Of a stretch of 64,000 nt of DNA, positions 18,032-27,024 are shown piece by piece; positions within the stretch are counted from its first letter, which is position 1, and every line of letters starts with the position of its first letter. The DNA is from Altererythrobacter epoxidivorans. Its GTDB lineage: Bacteria > Pseudomonadota > Alphaproteobacteria > Sphingomonadales > Sphingomonadaceae. Where the stretch lies: NCBI RefSeq assembly GCF_001281485.1, contig NZ_CP012669.1:1798001-1862000 (forward strand), read 5' to 3'. A program made the translations under genes and the position numbers. The notes under the pieces are model-generated. The model saw only the letters and a list, made by a program, of their open reading frames with translations, was not told where the DNA came from and ran no database searches.

Positions 18032-19063
18032 TCACGCCGCGTCGAGCCAGTCGAACACCGGCAGGCCTTTCGAGCGCAGCCAGTCGGCGTTGTAGAGCGT
18101 CGAGAGATAGCGGAAGCCGCTGTCGCACAGCACTGTCACGATGCGCGCATCCTTGCGCCCTTCGGCCACGAACTGCTTGCCCATTTCGATCGCTCCGGCA
18201 ACATTGATGCCCGAGCTGAGACCCAGGCACAGGCCCTCTTCGCGCAACAGGCGCGCGACCCAGTGCAGTCCTTCCTCGTCCGAGATCCGGAACTGCGTGT
18301 CGATCGGTGCACCTTCGAGGTTTCCGGTAATGCGGCCCTGCCCGATGCCTTCTGCGACCGAAGACCCTTCGGCCTTCAACTCGCCTTCGGCATAGTAATT
18401 GTAGAGCGCGGCTCCATGCGGATCGGTCAGGGCGATGCGGACGTTTTCGTCCAGCTCCTTCAGCCCCATGCCGACGCCGGCAATGGTACCGCCCGTCCCT
18501 GCCGCGCAGGTGAAACCGTCGATCCTGCCATCCAGCTGTTGCCACAGCTCCTGCGCCGTGCCTTCGATATGGGCCTTGCGATTGGCGGTATTGTCGAACT
18601 GCCCGGCCCAGATCGCGCCTTCGGTCTCTTCCGCCATGCGGCGCGAGACATGCTGGAAGTGATTGGGATCGGCATATTTCGTCGGCGGGACCAGGACCAG
18701 TTGCGCGCCCAGCGCCCGCAACGTGTCCATTTTCTCCTTGGACTGGTTGTCGGGCATGACGATGATGGTCTTGTAGCCGAGCGCATTGGCGACCAGCGCC
18801 AGACCGATACCGGTGTTACCGGCGGTCCCTTCGACGACGGTTCCGCCGGGTTTCAGGTCGCCGCGTTTCTCGGCATCGCGGATGATGTACAGCGCGGCGC
18901 GATCTTTTACCGAACCGCCGGGATTGGCGAATTCGCACTTGCCCCAGATTTCGCATCCGGCAGCCTCGCTCGGCCCCTTCAACAGGACGAGCGGCGTATT
19001 TCCGATAAGATCGAGCGTCGAGCCGAAAGGCTTCGTGATATTCATGGACGACGAATTAGGCAT
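18032..19063 (-). CDS. cysK: Cysteine synthase A (O-acetylserine sulfhydrylase)
   Basis: PLP enzyme of the fold-II group that makes L-cysteine from O-acetyl-L-serine and sulfide in the cytosol. The PLP lysine is in CEFANPGGSVKDRAAL; the substrate loop is EGTAGNTGIGLALVANALGYK; the phosphate-binding glycine loop is CAAGTGGTIAGVGMGLKE. The length is 343 residues, slightly longer than E. coli CysK. I chose the ATG at 19063 (MPNSSSMNITKPFGS), which has AAAGG upstream, over 19081 and 19045. A PLP-dependent beta-replacing enzyme of slightly different specificity cannot be excluded. Confidence 0.9.
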   Translation of the reverse strand: MPNSSSMNITKPFGSTLDLIGNTPLVLLKGPSEAAGCEIWGKCEFANPGGSVKDRAALYIIRDAEKRGDLKPGGTVVEGTAGNTGIGLALVANALGYKTIIVMPDNQSKEKMDTLRALGAQLVLVPPTKYADPNHFQHVSRRMAEETEGAIWAGQFDNTANRKAHIEGTAQELWQQLDGRIDGFTCAAGTGGTIAGVGMGLKELDENVRIALTDPHGAALYNYYAEGELKAEGSSVAEGIGQGRITGNLEGAPIDTQFRISDEEGLHWVARLLREEGLCLGLSSGINVAGAIEMGKQFVAEGRKDARIVTVLCDSGFRYLSTLYNADWLRSKGLPVFDWLDAA

Positions 19064-19087
19064 TCGCGCCTTTCGCCGCAATGAAGA

Positions 19088-19405
19088 TCAATCTTCATCC
19101 GCGATAGTTACCTTGAGGCCGTCGAGATCGCTGGTGAACGGGATCTGGCACGACAGGCGCGAATTCTCGTTCCGGTGGTCGGAACTTTCAAGCAGATCGT
19201 CCTCGTCTTCGCTCATCGCGGGCAGCTTGTCCTTGAAGGACGGATCGACATGGATGTGGCACGTCGCGCAGGAACAGCAGCCACCGCACAGGGCCAGCAA
19301 TTCGTCGAAACCATTGTCGCGGATCGCTTCCATCACGGTCAGGCCATCATCGACCTGGATTTCGGAAGTTTCGCCTTCGCGGGTAGTGACAATCAGCTTG
19401 GGCAT
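19088..19405 (-). CDS. [2Fe-2S] ferredoxin, adrenodoxin type
   Basis: Small electron carrier of 105 residues. The cluster ligands follow the C-X5-C-X2-C...C pattern in [15 protein letters not shown] and SRLSCQIPF; an extra Cys sits inside the first loop. [17 protein letters not shown] matches the acidic helix and loop of the ISC/P450-type ferredoxins. The acidic C-terminus (VTIADED) fits a redox carrier. It precedes cysK in the same direction with a 24-base gap. Which partner it serves (P450, oxygenase or Fe-S assembly) is not shown by the neighbours. Confidence 0.92.
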   Translation of the reverse strand: MPKLIVTTREGETSEIQVDDGLTVMEAIRDNGFDELLALCGGCCSCATCHIHVDPSFKDKLPAMSEDEDDLLESSDHRNENSRLSCQIPFTSDLDGLKVTIADED

Positions 19406-19503
19406 CTAATTTCGCTTCCTTCTTGGCGGGTCCGGTCACGGCCCCTATCTGCTATTTGCGCGGTTCGCTAAGGTCTGGCGCGCCAATTTGCAAGCGGGGG
19501 GAG

Positions 19504-20127
19504 ATGCGAGTGGGGTTGACGGCAGGACAAATCCGCAGCTCGCTGGACGAACTGGCGCAGCGGGAGCCGCGCATTGCAGCCGCGCTGGAGCGCGTCGGAT
19601 ATCCGGAAGAACGCATTCGCCCGACCGGCTACAAGACCCTGCTTCGCACCATCGTCGGACAGCAGGTCTCGGTAGCTGCAGCATCGTCGATGTGGAACAA
19701 GCTGGAGGCAGAGCTAGGTGAGGACTTTACCCCGCACTGCGTGCTCGAACGCGATTTCGATACGCTTCGTGCCTGCGGCCTGTCCCGGCAAAAACAGGGC
19801 TATGCCCGCAGCCTGTGCGAACTGGTCGCCAGCGGCGATCTCGATTTCGACAGCCTACCTTCCGATGACGAGGAAGCGATTGCGGAACTGACCCGCATCA
19901 AGGGCATCGGGCGCTGGTCGGCCGAGATCTACTTGCTCTTTGCCGAAGGGCGCGCCGACATCTGGCCCGCTGGCGATCTCGCCGTGCAAGAGGGGGTCAA
20001 GCGCCTGCTCGAACTGGAAGAACGCCCGTCCGAAAAAGAAGCGCGTGCGATTGGCGAGGCCTGGGCCCCGCACCGGGGCGCGATGGCCATCTTTACCTGG
20101 CATTTTTACGCCAACCCAGCGCTTTAA
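19504..20127 (+). CDS. DNA-3-methyladenine glycosylase II family (HhH-GPD)
   Basis: Base-excision repair glycosylase that removes alkylated purines. The helix-hairpin-helix is ELTRIKGIGRWSAEIYLLFA, followed by the catalytic Asp in ADIWPAGDLAVQEGVKRLL. YKTLLRTIVGQQVSVAAASSMW is the usual N-terminal AlkA-family segment. The length is 207 residues, so it lacks the larger N-terminal domain of E. coli AlkA. The ATG at 19504 is used here, but GTG at 19510 has better spacing from the GGGGGAG stretch. The frame is open upstream to 19423 without a good start. Confidence 0.9.
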   Translation: MRVGLTAGQIRSSLDELAQREPRIAAALERVGYPEERIRPTGYKTLLRTIVGQQVSVAAASSMWNKLEAELGEDFTPHCVLERDFDTLRACGLSRQKQGYARSLCELVASGDLDFDSLPSDDEEAIAELTRIKGIGRWSAEIYLLFAEGRADIWPAGDLAVQEGVKRLLELEERPSEKEARAIGEAWAPHRGAMAIFTWHFYANPAL

Positions 20128-20210
20128 AAAGGAAACTTTGCCTCACGCGTCAAACTGTGTTAGCCAAATAACACACGAATTTCGCAACCGGAATCAGGGG
20201 AGAATCCAAC

Positions 20211-22277
20211 ATGCTCAATTCGAAGCTTCTGGCCCGCGTCGCAGTCCCTGCGATGGCCGCTGGCCTTCTATCCGCCTGCACCACCTATCAAGAAGAGCCG
20301 CCAATGACCGCAAATGCCGCCACCGTTCCTGCAGAAGCCGAACTTATCTCGCGCGATGCATTGTTCGGCAATCCGACCCGCTCCGCCGGACGCCTCAGCC
20401 CGGACGGCAAATGGCTGAGCTGGCTTGCGCCGAAGGACGACGTGCTCAACGTATGGATGGCACCGGCCGACAATCCCGACGCGGCCAGGGCGATGACATC
20501 GTCGACCGATCGTCCGATCCGCCAGTATTTCTGGGCACCCGACTCGCAGAGCCTGCTATACGTGCAGGACAAGGGCGGGGATGAGAACTTCCTGCTTTAC
20601 GGGATCGACCTTGAAACCGGCAAGGAAACCACCCTTACCCCGTTCGAGAAGACCCGCGTCCAGGTGATGGGCACTTCGGAAACGATCCGCGACAAGATCC
20701 TCGTCGGCCTCAACAACCGCGATGCGCGTTTCCATGACGCCTACCTGCTCGACCTCAACACGGGCGAGCTGGAACTGGTGATGGAAAACAACGCTTATGC
20801 AGGCTTCCTTGCCGACGACAACCTGACGCTGCGCATGGCCATCCGCCCGAATGCAGCGGGCGGCATGGACTTCTTCCCCATTACCGACGGCGAAATTGCC
20901 GAGACGCCGAGCGACACCACAACGCTCGAAGATTCGCTGACCACCCAGCCCGCCGGTTTCACCACCGATGGCAAGACAATGTACTGGATCGACAGCCGTG
21001 GCCGTAACACCGCCGCGCTGATCGCACAGGACGTCGCCACCGGCGAAAAACGCATCATTGCCCAGAACGACAAGGCGGATATCGGCGGTGCCATGTCCGA
21101 TCCGAAGACTGGTGAGATCGAAGCCTATAGCTTCACCTACCTGACCACCGAATGGACCGCGATCGACCCTGAAATCGGCAAGGCGCTGGCCTTCCTCGAC
21201 AGCAAGCTCGACGGCGATTTCGGCGTCCAGTCGCGCACCGATGACGACAGCAAGTGGATCGTCTGGAACGACCCGCTGACCGCGCCGACCCGCACCTATA
21301 TCTACGACCGCAAGGCCGGGACGCTGGACGAATTCTACACCACGCGACCGGAGCTGGAGGGCGCACCGCTCCAGCCGATGCATCCGCTCGAAATCAAGAG
21401 CCGCGACGGGCTGACCCTGCCCTCATACCTGACCCTGCCGCCTGGCAGCGACAGCAATGGCGACGGCGTTCCGGACAAAGCCGTGCCGATGGTGCTGATG
21501 GTCCACGGCGGACCCTGGGCGCGCGACGGCTATGGCTACAACAGCTATCACCAGTGGCTCGCCAACCGCGGCTATGCGGTGATGTCGGTCAACTTCCGCG
21601 GCTCGACCGGTTTCGGCAAGGATTTCATCAATGCCGGGAACATGCAGTGGGGCCTCGCCATGCATGACGACCTGATCGACGCGGTCGATTATGCCATCGC
21701 GAAGGGCATCACCAGCAGCGACAAGGTCGCCATCATGGGCGGTTCCTATGGCGGCTACGCGACACTGGCCGGATTGACCTTCACGCCCGACAAGTTTGCT
21801 TGCGGTGTCGATATCGTCGGCCCTTCGAACCTGGAAACTCTGCTGTCGTCGATCCCGCCCTATTGGGAACCGATGATCGCCCAGTTCCACGAACGCATGG
21901 GCAATCCGGCGACCGAGGAAGGGCTCGCCAAGCTGAAGGCCGCCAGCCCGCTCTACAAGGCGGACAAGATCGTGAAGCCGCTGCTGATCGGACAGGGCGC
22001 CAACGATCCGCGCGTGAACCAGGCCGAAAGCGACCAGATCGTCGAGGCAATGAAGGCCAAGGGCATTCCGGTGACCTACGTCCTCTATCCCGACGAAGGG
22101 CATGGTTTTGCCAAGCCGGCCAACAACATCGCCTTCAACGCGATTACCGAGAACTTCCTCGCGACCTGCCTTGGCGGACGCGCGGAGCCGCTCGGCGGGA
22201 CGGTCGGCAATTCGACCGCCCAGATCGTGGAAGGTGCGAATTACGTCCAGGGTCTGTCGGGCGCAATTGCCGACTGA
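20211..22277 (+). CDS. Secreted S9-family prolyl oligopeptidase-like lipoprotein
   Basis: Serine peptidase of 688 residues with an N-terminal lipoprotein signal (VAVPAMAAGLLSAC, lipobox LSAC), then a beta-propeller-like N-terminal half and an alpha/beta hydrolase C-terminal domain. The catalytic triad is visible: Ser512 in GGSYGGYATL, Asp599 in GANDPRV and His631 in DEGHGFA. This matches dipeptidyl/acylaminoacyl peptidases of family S9C. It is probably anchored in the outer or inner membrane facing the periplasm and degrades peptides. AGGGGAGA precedes the ATG. A hairpin terminator follows the gene. Confidence 0.92.
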   Translation: MLNSKLLARVAVPAMAAGLLSACTTYQEEPPMTANAATVPAEAELISRDALFGNPTRSAGRLSPDGKWLSWLAPKDDVLNVWMAPADNPDAARAMTSSTDRPIRQYFWAPDSQSLLYVQDKGGDENFLLYGIDLETGKETTLTPFEKTRVQVMGTSETIRDKILVGLNNRDARFHDAYLLDLNTGELELVMENNAYAGFLADDNLTLRMAIRPNAAGGMDFFPITDGEIAETPSDTTTLEDSLTTQPAGFTTDGKTMYWIDSRGRNTAALIAQDVATGEKRIIAQNDKADIGGAMSDPKTGEIEAYSFTYLTTEWTAIDPEIGKALAFLDSKLDGDFGVQSRTDDDSKWIVWNDPLTAPTRTYIYDRKAGTLDEFYTTRPELEGAPLQPMHPLEIKSRDGLTLPSYLTLPPGSDSNGDGVPDKAVPMVLMVHGGPWARDGYGYNSYHQWLANRGYAVMSVNFRGSTGFGKDFINAGNMQWGLAMHDDLIDAVDYAIAKGITSSDKVAIMGGSYGGYATLAGLTFTPDKFACGVDIVGPSNLETLLSSIPPYWEPMIAQFHERMGNPATEEGLAKLKAASPLYKADKIVKPLLIGQGANDPRVNQAESDQIVEAMKAKGIPVTYVLYPDEGHGFAKPANNIAFNAITENFLATCLGGRAEPLGGTVGNSTAQIVEGANYVQGLSGAIAD

Positions 22278-22302
22278 CATTGATGTTAATAGCTGACAAA
22301 GG

Positions 22303-22338
22303 GGCCGCGCGGGGTTACGCACCTTGCGCGGCCTTTTT
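22303..22338 (+). terminator. Intrinsic terminator after the S9 peptidase gene
   Basis: Perfect eight-base stem GGCCGCGC (22303-22310) with GCGCGGCC (22326-22333), followed at once by TTTTT (22334-22338). It lies 25 bases after the peptidase stop and just before the ribosome binding site of the next gene. Confidence 0.85.
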
Positions 22339-22356
22339 GTGCCTGGGGAGAGCAAA

Positions 22357-23163
22357 GTGAGCACTAGGAAAGCAATTTTCATCACCGGCGGCGGTTCGGG
22401 CATCGGCCGTGAAACCGCGATCTATTTTGCCGAACGCGGCTGGTTCGTCGGCCTCGGTGACGTCAACGAACAGGGCATGCGCGACACCGAAGGACTGCTG
22501 CCGGGCGGCTTTTCCTATTCCCACAAGCTGGACGTGCGCGATCGCAAGCAATGGGACGAAGCGCTGGAAGCTTTCGCCACCGCGGCCGGTGGCCGGATCG
22601 ATGTCGTATTCAACAATGCCGGTGTCGGATCGGGCGGTGAACTCGCCGGGATGGAGCAGGACGAGATCGATCGCTGCCTCGACGTAAACCTCCGCGGCGT
22701 CATTTACGGCGCTCAGGCGGCCTATCCCTATCTCAAGAAGACCGCGCCCGGCTCAGCCCTGATCAACACATCGAGCGCTGCCGGGATCATGGGCACGGGC
22801 GGCATGAGCATCTATTGCGCGACCAAGTTCGGTGTTCGCGCCGTGACCGAAAGCCTAGACGCCGAATGGGCAGATGACGGGATCACGGTTGCTTCGATCT
22901 GCCCGTCCTTCATCGACACGCCGCTGCTTGACGGCACGGGAAGCCGCGGGTCGAACGAGCTGATCCGCACCCGCGTTACCGAAGCGGGTCTGGAAATCAC
23001 ACCGGCCAGCGAAGTCGCCAAGGCAGTGTGGGACGCAGTGCACGGCGACGAGCTGCACTATCTTGTCGGCAAGACGGCAAAACGGCTAAATTTCGCGAAG
23101 CGCTGGATGCCGGGCCGTGCCCGCAAGATGGCGCGCCGGAACCTGAAGCCGCTGGGCCAGTAA
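22357..23163 (+). CDS. Short-chain dehydrogenase/reductase (SDR)
   Basis: NAD(P)-dependent oxidoreductase of 268 residues. The cofactor loop is TGGGSGIGRETA, then NNAGVGSGG, the catalytic Ser in INTSSAAGIMG and the YCATK catalytic Tyr-Lys pair. The start is GTG at 22357 (VSTRKAIFITGG) with GGGGAG upstream; the frame is open further 5' but runs through the terminator stem. The substrate is not deducible. The stop abuts the stop of the converging pterin dehydratase gene with no bases between. Confidence 0.93.
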   Translation: MSTRKAIFITGGGSGIGRETAIYFAERGWFVGLGDVNEQGMRDTEGLLPGGFSYSHKLDVRDRKQWDEALEAFATAAGGRIDVVFNNAGVGSGGELAGMEQDEIDRCLDVNLRGVIYGAQAAYPYLKKTAPGSALINTSSAAGIMGTGGMSIYCATKFGVRAVTESLDAEWADDGITVASICPSFIDTPLLDGTGSRGSNELIRTRVTEAGLEITPASEVAKAVWDAVHGDELHYLVGKTAKRLNFAKRWMPGRARKMARRNLKPLGQ

Positions 23164-23472
23164 TCAGCCCAGAAGGGCTTCGATCGCCTCGACCATCTTC
23201 ACGTCGCGTGCCGACAGGGCGCCGCCGCTTTCGGGCGCGGCGTCATGCGTCGTCAGCGTTATTTCGACCCGGTTGTAGACGTTGAACCATTCGGGATGGT
23301 GGTCGTGCTTTTCCGCGATCAGCGCGACACGATTCATGAAGCCCCAGGCCTCGCTGAAATCGGCAAAGGCGAACTTGCGCTCTATCGCGGCCCCGTCGCG
23401 GGCAAGGCTCCATTGGCGATGATCGGACAGGAGCGCATCACGCTCGGCTTCGGTCAGTTTGGCAATGCTCAT
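23164..23472 (-). CDS. phhB: 4a-hydroxytetrahydrobiopterin dehydratase (PCD/DCoH)
   Basis: 102-residue dehydratase that recycles the pterin cofactor of aromatic amino acid hydroxylases; in bacteria it may also serve molybdopterin metabolism. The signature [24 protein letters not shown] carries the catalytic histidines, and [16 protein letters not shown] is the usual C-terminal helix. It overlaps the upstream permease stop as ATGA. No phenylalanine hydroxylase gene is in the window, so its physiological partner is unclear. Confidence 0.93.
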   Translation of the reverse strand: MSIAKLTEAERDALLSDHRQWSLARDGAAIERKFAFADFSEAWGFMNRVALIAEKHDHHPEWFNVYNRVEITLTTHDAAPESGGALSARDVKMVEAIEALLG

Positions 23473-24806
23473 GCGCCGCCCTCTACATCATCGATTGCGG
23501 CGAGGACAACGCGGCGTTTCAGCACGTGGCGGAACAGCACCCACAGCACCGCGACGACGATGAAGCCCGAAAGACTGTAGAGCGGGTCCTGCACGATGAA
23601 TACTATCAGCAGGCTGCTCGCCATCGCCAGTGCGAAGACGATGCTGGCGGGATATAGCGGCATGCGGAACGGCCGGTGGAGGTCGGGTTCCTTCCGGCGA
23701 AGCGCAATGACGCTTAGCATCACCAGCACAATCAGCCCCTGCCCGATCGAAACCGTCATGCTCGACAGCGCCTGGTAAGTGCCGGTGAGGATGAAGGATG
23801 CCCCAATCGCCGTCGCCAGAGCCATCGCCCGCAGCGGCGTTCCGCGCTTGTCCACCTTCGCGAAATATTCCGGCAGGATGCGCGCCCGCGCCATCGCATA
23901 ATGCGCCCGCGCCGCAGACATGATCTGGAGGTTGGTGATCGCGCCGACCGACAGGACCCCGAACAAGGTCAGGAAGTAATCGCCCCGTTCGCCGAAGACC
24001 ATTCCGGCGGCATCCGCTGCAACGAGATTCGATCCCGCCATCTGGTCGGGCGTAAGGACGTGGAGCATGGCGAGGTTGAGCAGGACATAGATCACCGCGA
24101 CCGAGATGATGCCGCCAAACAATGCGCGCGGGACCTGCCGTCCGGGATCGCGCATTTCCTCGCCGTAATAGACCACTTCCCACCAGCCGTTGTAGGTGTT
24201 GTTGATCACGAGGATGGCGGTGCCCATGGCCAGCAGGCCCGACCGGACAATCGGCGTGGTTTCGACCGGCTCTACCGCCTCGCCCGCAAACAGCGCCACG
24301 ATCAATCCCACCAGCACCAGCCCCTTGAGCGTCGAGAAGGCGATCTGGCTCGCCCCGCTCGACCGGGTGCCGCTGGCGTTGAGCAGTGCGAAGAGGACCG
24401 TGACGACGAGTCCCATCTCGACCGGTCCCAGCCTGCCGCCGCCTACGCCCAGCCGGACGAGAAATTCACCTGTGACAAAGCCCAGCATGGCAATCGTCGT
24501 GACCTGCAGGAACATGGTGGCAAATGCCGCGGCAAGTGCCATTCGGTCGCCCAGCGCGCGGTGGATGAAGGCGAACTGCCCCCCTGCCCTGGGGATTGCC
24601 GCGCCCAGTTCTGCATAGGGTAGCGCGCTCACCATGGCGATCAGCGCGCCGGCAATCCACAGGCCGATGATCACTTCGGGCGATCCGGTCGCATCGGCGA
24701 CCACGCCGGGCGCACGCAGGATGCCCTGGCCGACCACTGCGCCGATCACGGCAGCGAGGCCAAAGCCCAGACCGAGTACCCGCAGAAGCCTGTTGTCCTG
24801 CCCCAT
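23469..24806 (-). CDS. APC-family amino acid permease
   Basis: 445-residue inner-membrane transporter with about twelve predicted helices. The first helix contains the unwound substrate-binding loop ([19 protein letters not shown]); [19 protein letters not shown] and the segment [30 protein letters not shown] are family-typical. It is probably a proton-coupled amino acid or polyamine carrier (or LAT-like exchanger); the substrate cannot be read from sequence. It is translated together with the downstream pterin dehydratase (ATGA). An aromatic amino acid substrate would make sense of that pairing, but this is a guess. Confidence 0.9.
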   Translation of the reverse strand: MGQDNRLLRVLGLGFGLAAVIGAVVGQGILRAPGVVADATGSPEVIIGLWIAGALIAMVSALPYAELGAAIPRAGGQFAFIHRALGDRMALAAAFATMFLQVTTIAMLGFVTGEFLVRLGVGGGRLGPVEMGLVVTVLFALLNASGTRSSGASQIAFSTLKGLVLVGLIVALFAGEAVEPVETTPIVRSGLLAMGTAILVINNTYNGWWEVVYYGEEMRDPGRQVPRALFGGIISVAVIYVLLNLAMLHVLTPDQMAGSNLVAADAAGMVFGERGDYFLTLFGVLSVGAITNLQIMSAARAHYAMARARILPEYFAKVDKRGTPLRAMALATAIGASFILTGTYQALSSMTVSIGQGLIVLVMLSVIALRRKEPDLHRPFRMPLYPASIVFALAMASSLLIVFIVQDPLYSLSGFIVVAVLWVLFRHVLKRRVVLAAIDDVEGGA

Positions 24807-24917
24807 TACCTTCCCCCCAGAAGCCGTTCACGGGCGAGACTGCGGTGCAAAGCCGCCCATCACAAGTGAAAAACGCGCACTTGGCGCGTCGCACCGGAGC
24901 CTCTATCGCATCGCGCA

Positions 24918-25511
24918 ATGAACGACCCTGGTCAGCCCCGCCTTGTTGCGACCGATCTCGCTTGCCGCAGGGGCGACCGCGTCCTGTTCCGCAGCCTGTC
25001 GCTGTCGGTGAATTCGGGCGAGGCGCTGCACGTCACGGGGGCCAACGGGATAGGCAAGTCCAGCCTGCTGAGAATCGTCGCCGGATTGCTGACGCCCTTT
25101 GCAGGAAAAGTGGCAAGCAAGGGGATGATCGGGCTGGTCGATGAACGCCCCGCACTCGACCCGGAATTGCCGCTCGGCAAGACGCTCGATTTCTGGCGAG
25201 GGATCGACGGAGCAGCAACCGACGGTGAAGCACTGACTGCGCTGGGGCTCGAACCGCTGCTCGATATCCCGGTGCGCTACCTTTCGACCGGCCAGCGCAA
25301 GCGTGCGGCGCTGGCACGGCTCATGTCGCAAGGCGCACCGATCTGGCTGCTCGACGAACCGCTCAACGGGCTCGATCGTGATGCCGTCGCAATGGTCGAA
25401 GGACTGGTTGCCGGACATTGCAAGGCAGGCGGCCTGGCGGTGATCGCCTCGCACCAGCCTGTCGCGATCGAAGGGCTGCGCGAACTGGCGCTGGAGGAAT
25501 ACGCGGCATGA
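24918..25511 (+). CDS. ccmA: Haem exporter ATP-binding protein CcmA
   Basis: ATPase of the CcmABCD system for cytochrome c maturation at the inner membrane. Walker A is TGANGIGKSSLLRIV, the ABC signature YLSTGQRKRAALARL and Walker B IWLLDEPLNGLD. At 197 residues it has the short CcmA length and the CcmA-like VARxDxR-style start (LACRRGDRVLFRSLSLSV). It is coupled by ATGA to ccmB. ccmC, ccmD and ccmE are not next to it here. Confidence 0.92.
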   Translation: MNDPGQPRLVATDLACRRGDRVLFRSLSLSVNSGEALHVTGANGIGKSSLLRIVAGLLTPFAGKVASKGMIGLVDERPALDPELPLGKTLDFWRGIDGAATDGEALTALGLEPLLDIPVRYLSTGQRKRAALARLMSQGAPIWLLDEPLNGLDRDAVAMVEGLVAGHCKAGGLAVIASHQPVAIEGLRELALEEYAA

Positions 25512-26158
25512 TGATCGCGCTGCTCCGCCGCGACCTGTCGCGCCTGTTCCCCTTCGCCGGAAGCGGCGCGGCGCTGCCGCTGCTGTTCTTCCTCGCCGTG
25601 GCGATGCTTTATCCCTTTGCGGTCGGGCCGGATGCGAACCTGCTTGCGCGCACAGGCGGCGGGGTGGTCTGGATTGCCGCCCTGCTTGCAGCGATCCTGC
25701 CGCTCGACCGGCTGGTGCAGGAGGACATTACGCTGGGCGTGTTCGACCAATTGAAGCTGCGCGGGGCGAGCGAGGAACTGGTGATGACAGCGCGGCTATT
25801 GGCGCACTGGATCAGCTTCGGTCCGCTCCTCATCCTCGCGACCTTTCCCGCCGCGGCCTTGCTCAACCTCGAAGGGCAGACGCTGCACCTGCTGCTGCTG
25901 GGACTGCTGGCCGGAACGCCGGGCCTCGCCGCCATCGGGCTGATGATTGCGGCTCTTACCGCCAGCCTTCGCGCTGGTGCTGCACTGTCAGGCCTGCTGC
26001 TGATCCCGCTCGCCCTGCCTATCCTGATCTTCGGTGCGGGGGCGCTCGCCCGGGGCGATGCCTCGAGCGTCGGTTTCGCAGGAGCAATCAGCCTGGTGTT
26101 GTTCGCCGCCGCGCCCTTCGCAGCAGGTGCCGCGATCAGGGCAGCTCGCGAAACCTAG
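25508..26158 (+). CDS. ccmB: Haem exporter membrane protein CcmB
   Basis: Six-helix inner-membrane partner of CcmA, 216 residues. The start (MMIALLRRDLSRLFPFAGSG) and the segments PLLFFLAVAMLYPFAVGP, VWIAALLAAILPLDRLVQED and LKLRGASEELVMTARLLAHW are characteristic. The ATG at 25508 overlaps the ccmA stop. The frame stays open upstream but that stretch is inside ccmA. Its TAG stop lies in a CCTAGG palindrome whose other strand is the TAG stop of map, so the two converging genes share stop bases. Confidence 0.93.
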   Translation: MMIALLRRDLSRLFPFAGSGAALPLLFFLAVAMLYPFAVGPDANLLARTGGGVVWIAALLAAILPLDRLVQEDITLGVFDQLKLRGASEELVMTARLLAHWISFGPLLILATFPAAALLNLEGQTLHLLLLGLLAGTPGLAAIGLMIAALTASLRAGAALSGLLLIPLALPILIFGAGALARGDASSVGFAGAISLVLFAAAPFAAGAAIRAARET

Positions 26159-26985
26159 GCGTAGGGCGGCTTGTGCAGGCCCTTGGGGCTTTCGGTGAAA
26201 ATCTCGACCCCGTCCTCGGTGATGCCGAGCGAGTGTTCGAACTGCGCCGATAGCGACTTGTCACGCGTCACCGCAGTCCAGCCGTCGCCCAGGATCTTGG
26301 CCCATGGCTTGCCGGTGTTGATCATCGGTTCGATGGTGAAGAACATGCCCGGCTTCAGTTCCGGACCAGTCCCCGCCTTTGCTGCGTGCACGACTTCGGG
26401 TGCATCGTGGAACAGCTTGCCCAGGCCGTGACCGCAGAATTCGCGGACGACGCCATAGCGGAACTGGCGAGCGTGTTCCTCGATCGCAGCGCCGATATCG
26501 CCAAGCCGCGCGCCCGGTTTGGCTGCGGCTTCGATCCCCAGCATCAGACATTCATAGGTCACTTCGACCAGCCGCTTCGCCTTGATCGCCGGTTCGCCGA
26601 CGAAATACATCCGGCTGGTGTCGCCGTGCCATCCGTCAAGCTGCGGGGTCACGTCGATATTTACGATATCGCCGTCCTTCAGCGCCTTGTCGCCCGGAAT
26701 GCCGTGGCAAATGACATGGTTGATCGAAGTGCAGCAGCTGTGAGTGTAACCGCGATAGCCGAGCGTTGCGGGGACCGCGCCGCCGTCCAGCGTCATCGTG
26801 CGGACGAGATCGTCGATCTGCGCGGTGGTGACGCCGGGCTGCACGAAAGTGGTCAGTTCGTCGAGGATTTCGGCGGCCAAGCGGCCCGCCCTGCGCATGC
26901 CCTCGAACCCTTCCGGTCCGTGCAGCTTGATGGTCCCGTCACGATAGACGGTGTCTGAGTCTTCGACGATCTGGTACTGGTGCAT
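26155..26985 (-). CDS. map: Type I methionine aminopeptidase
   Basis: Dinuclear metalloprotease that removes the initiator methionine from nascent proteins. The metal ligands are in DIVNIDVTPQLDGWHGDTSRMY (two Asp), GHGLGKLFHD (His), FTIEPMINTG (Glu) and AQFEHSLGITEDGVEIFT (Glu). His in YTHSCCTSINHVICHG is the substrate-binding position. The length is 276 residues. It is transcribed alone, converging on ccmB. Confidence 0.96.
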   Translation of the reverse strand: MHQYQIVEDSDTVYRDGTIKLHGPEGFEGMRRAGRLAAEILDELTTFVQPGVTTAQIDDLVRTMTLDGGAVPATLGYRGYTHSCCTSINHVICHGIPGDKALKDGDIVNIDVTPQLDGWHGDTSRMYFVGEPAIKAKRLVEVTYECLMLGIEAAAKPGARLGDIGAAIEEHARQFRYGVVREFCGHGLGKLFHDAPEVVHAAKAGTGPELKPGMFFTIEPMINTGKPWAKILGDGWTAVTRDKSLSAQFEHSLGITEDGVEIFTESPKGLHKPPYA

Positions 26986-27024
26986 GCGGGCTATCTAGTG
27001 CTTCTGCCCGCAAATTGCGAGCGT

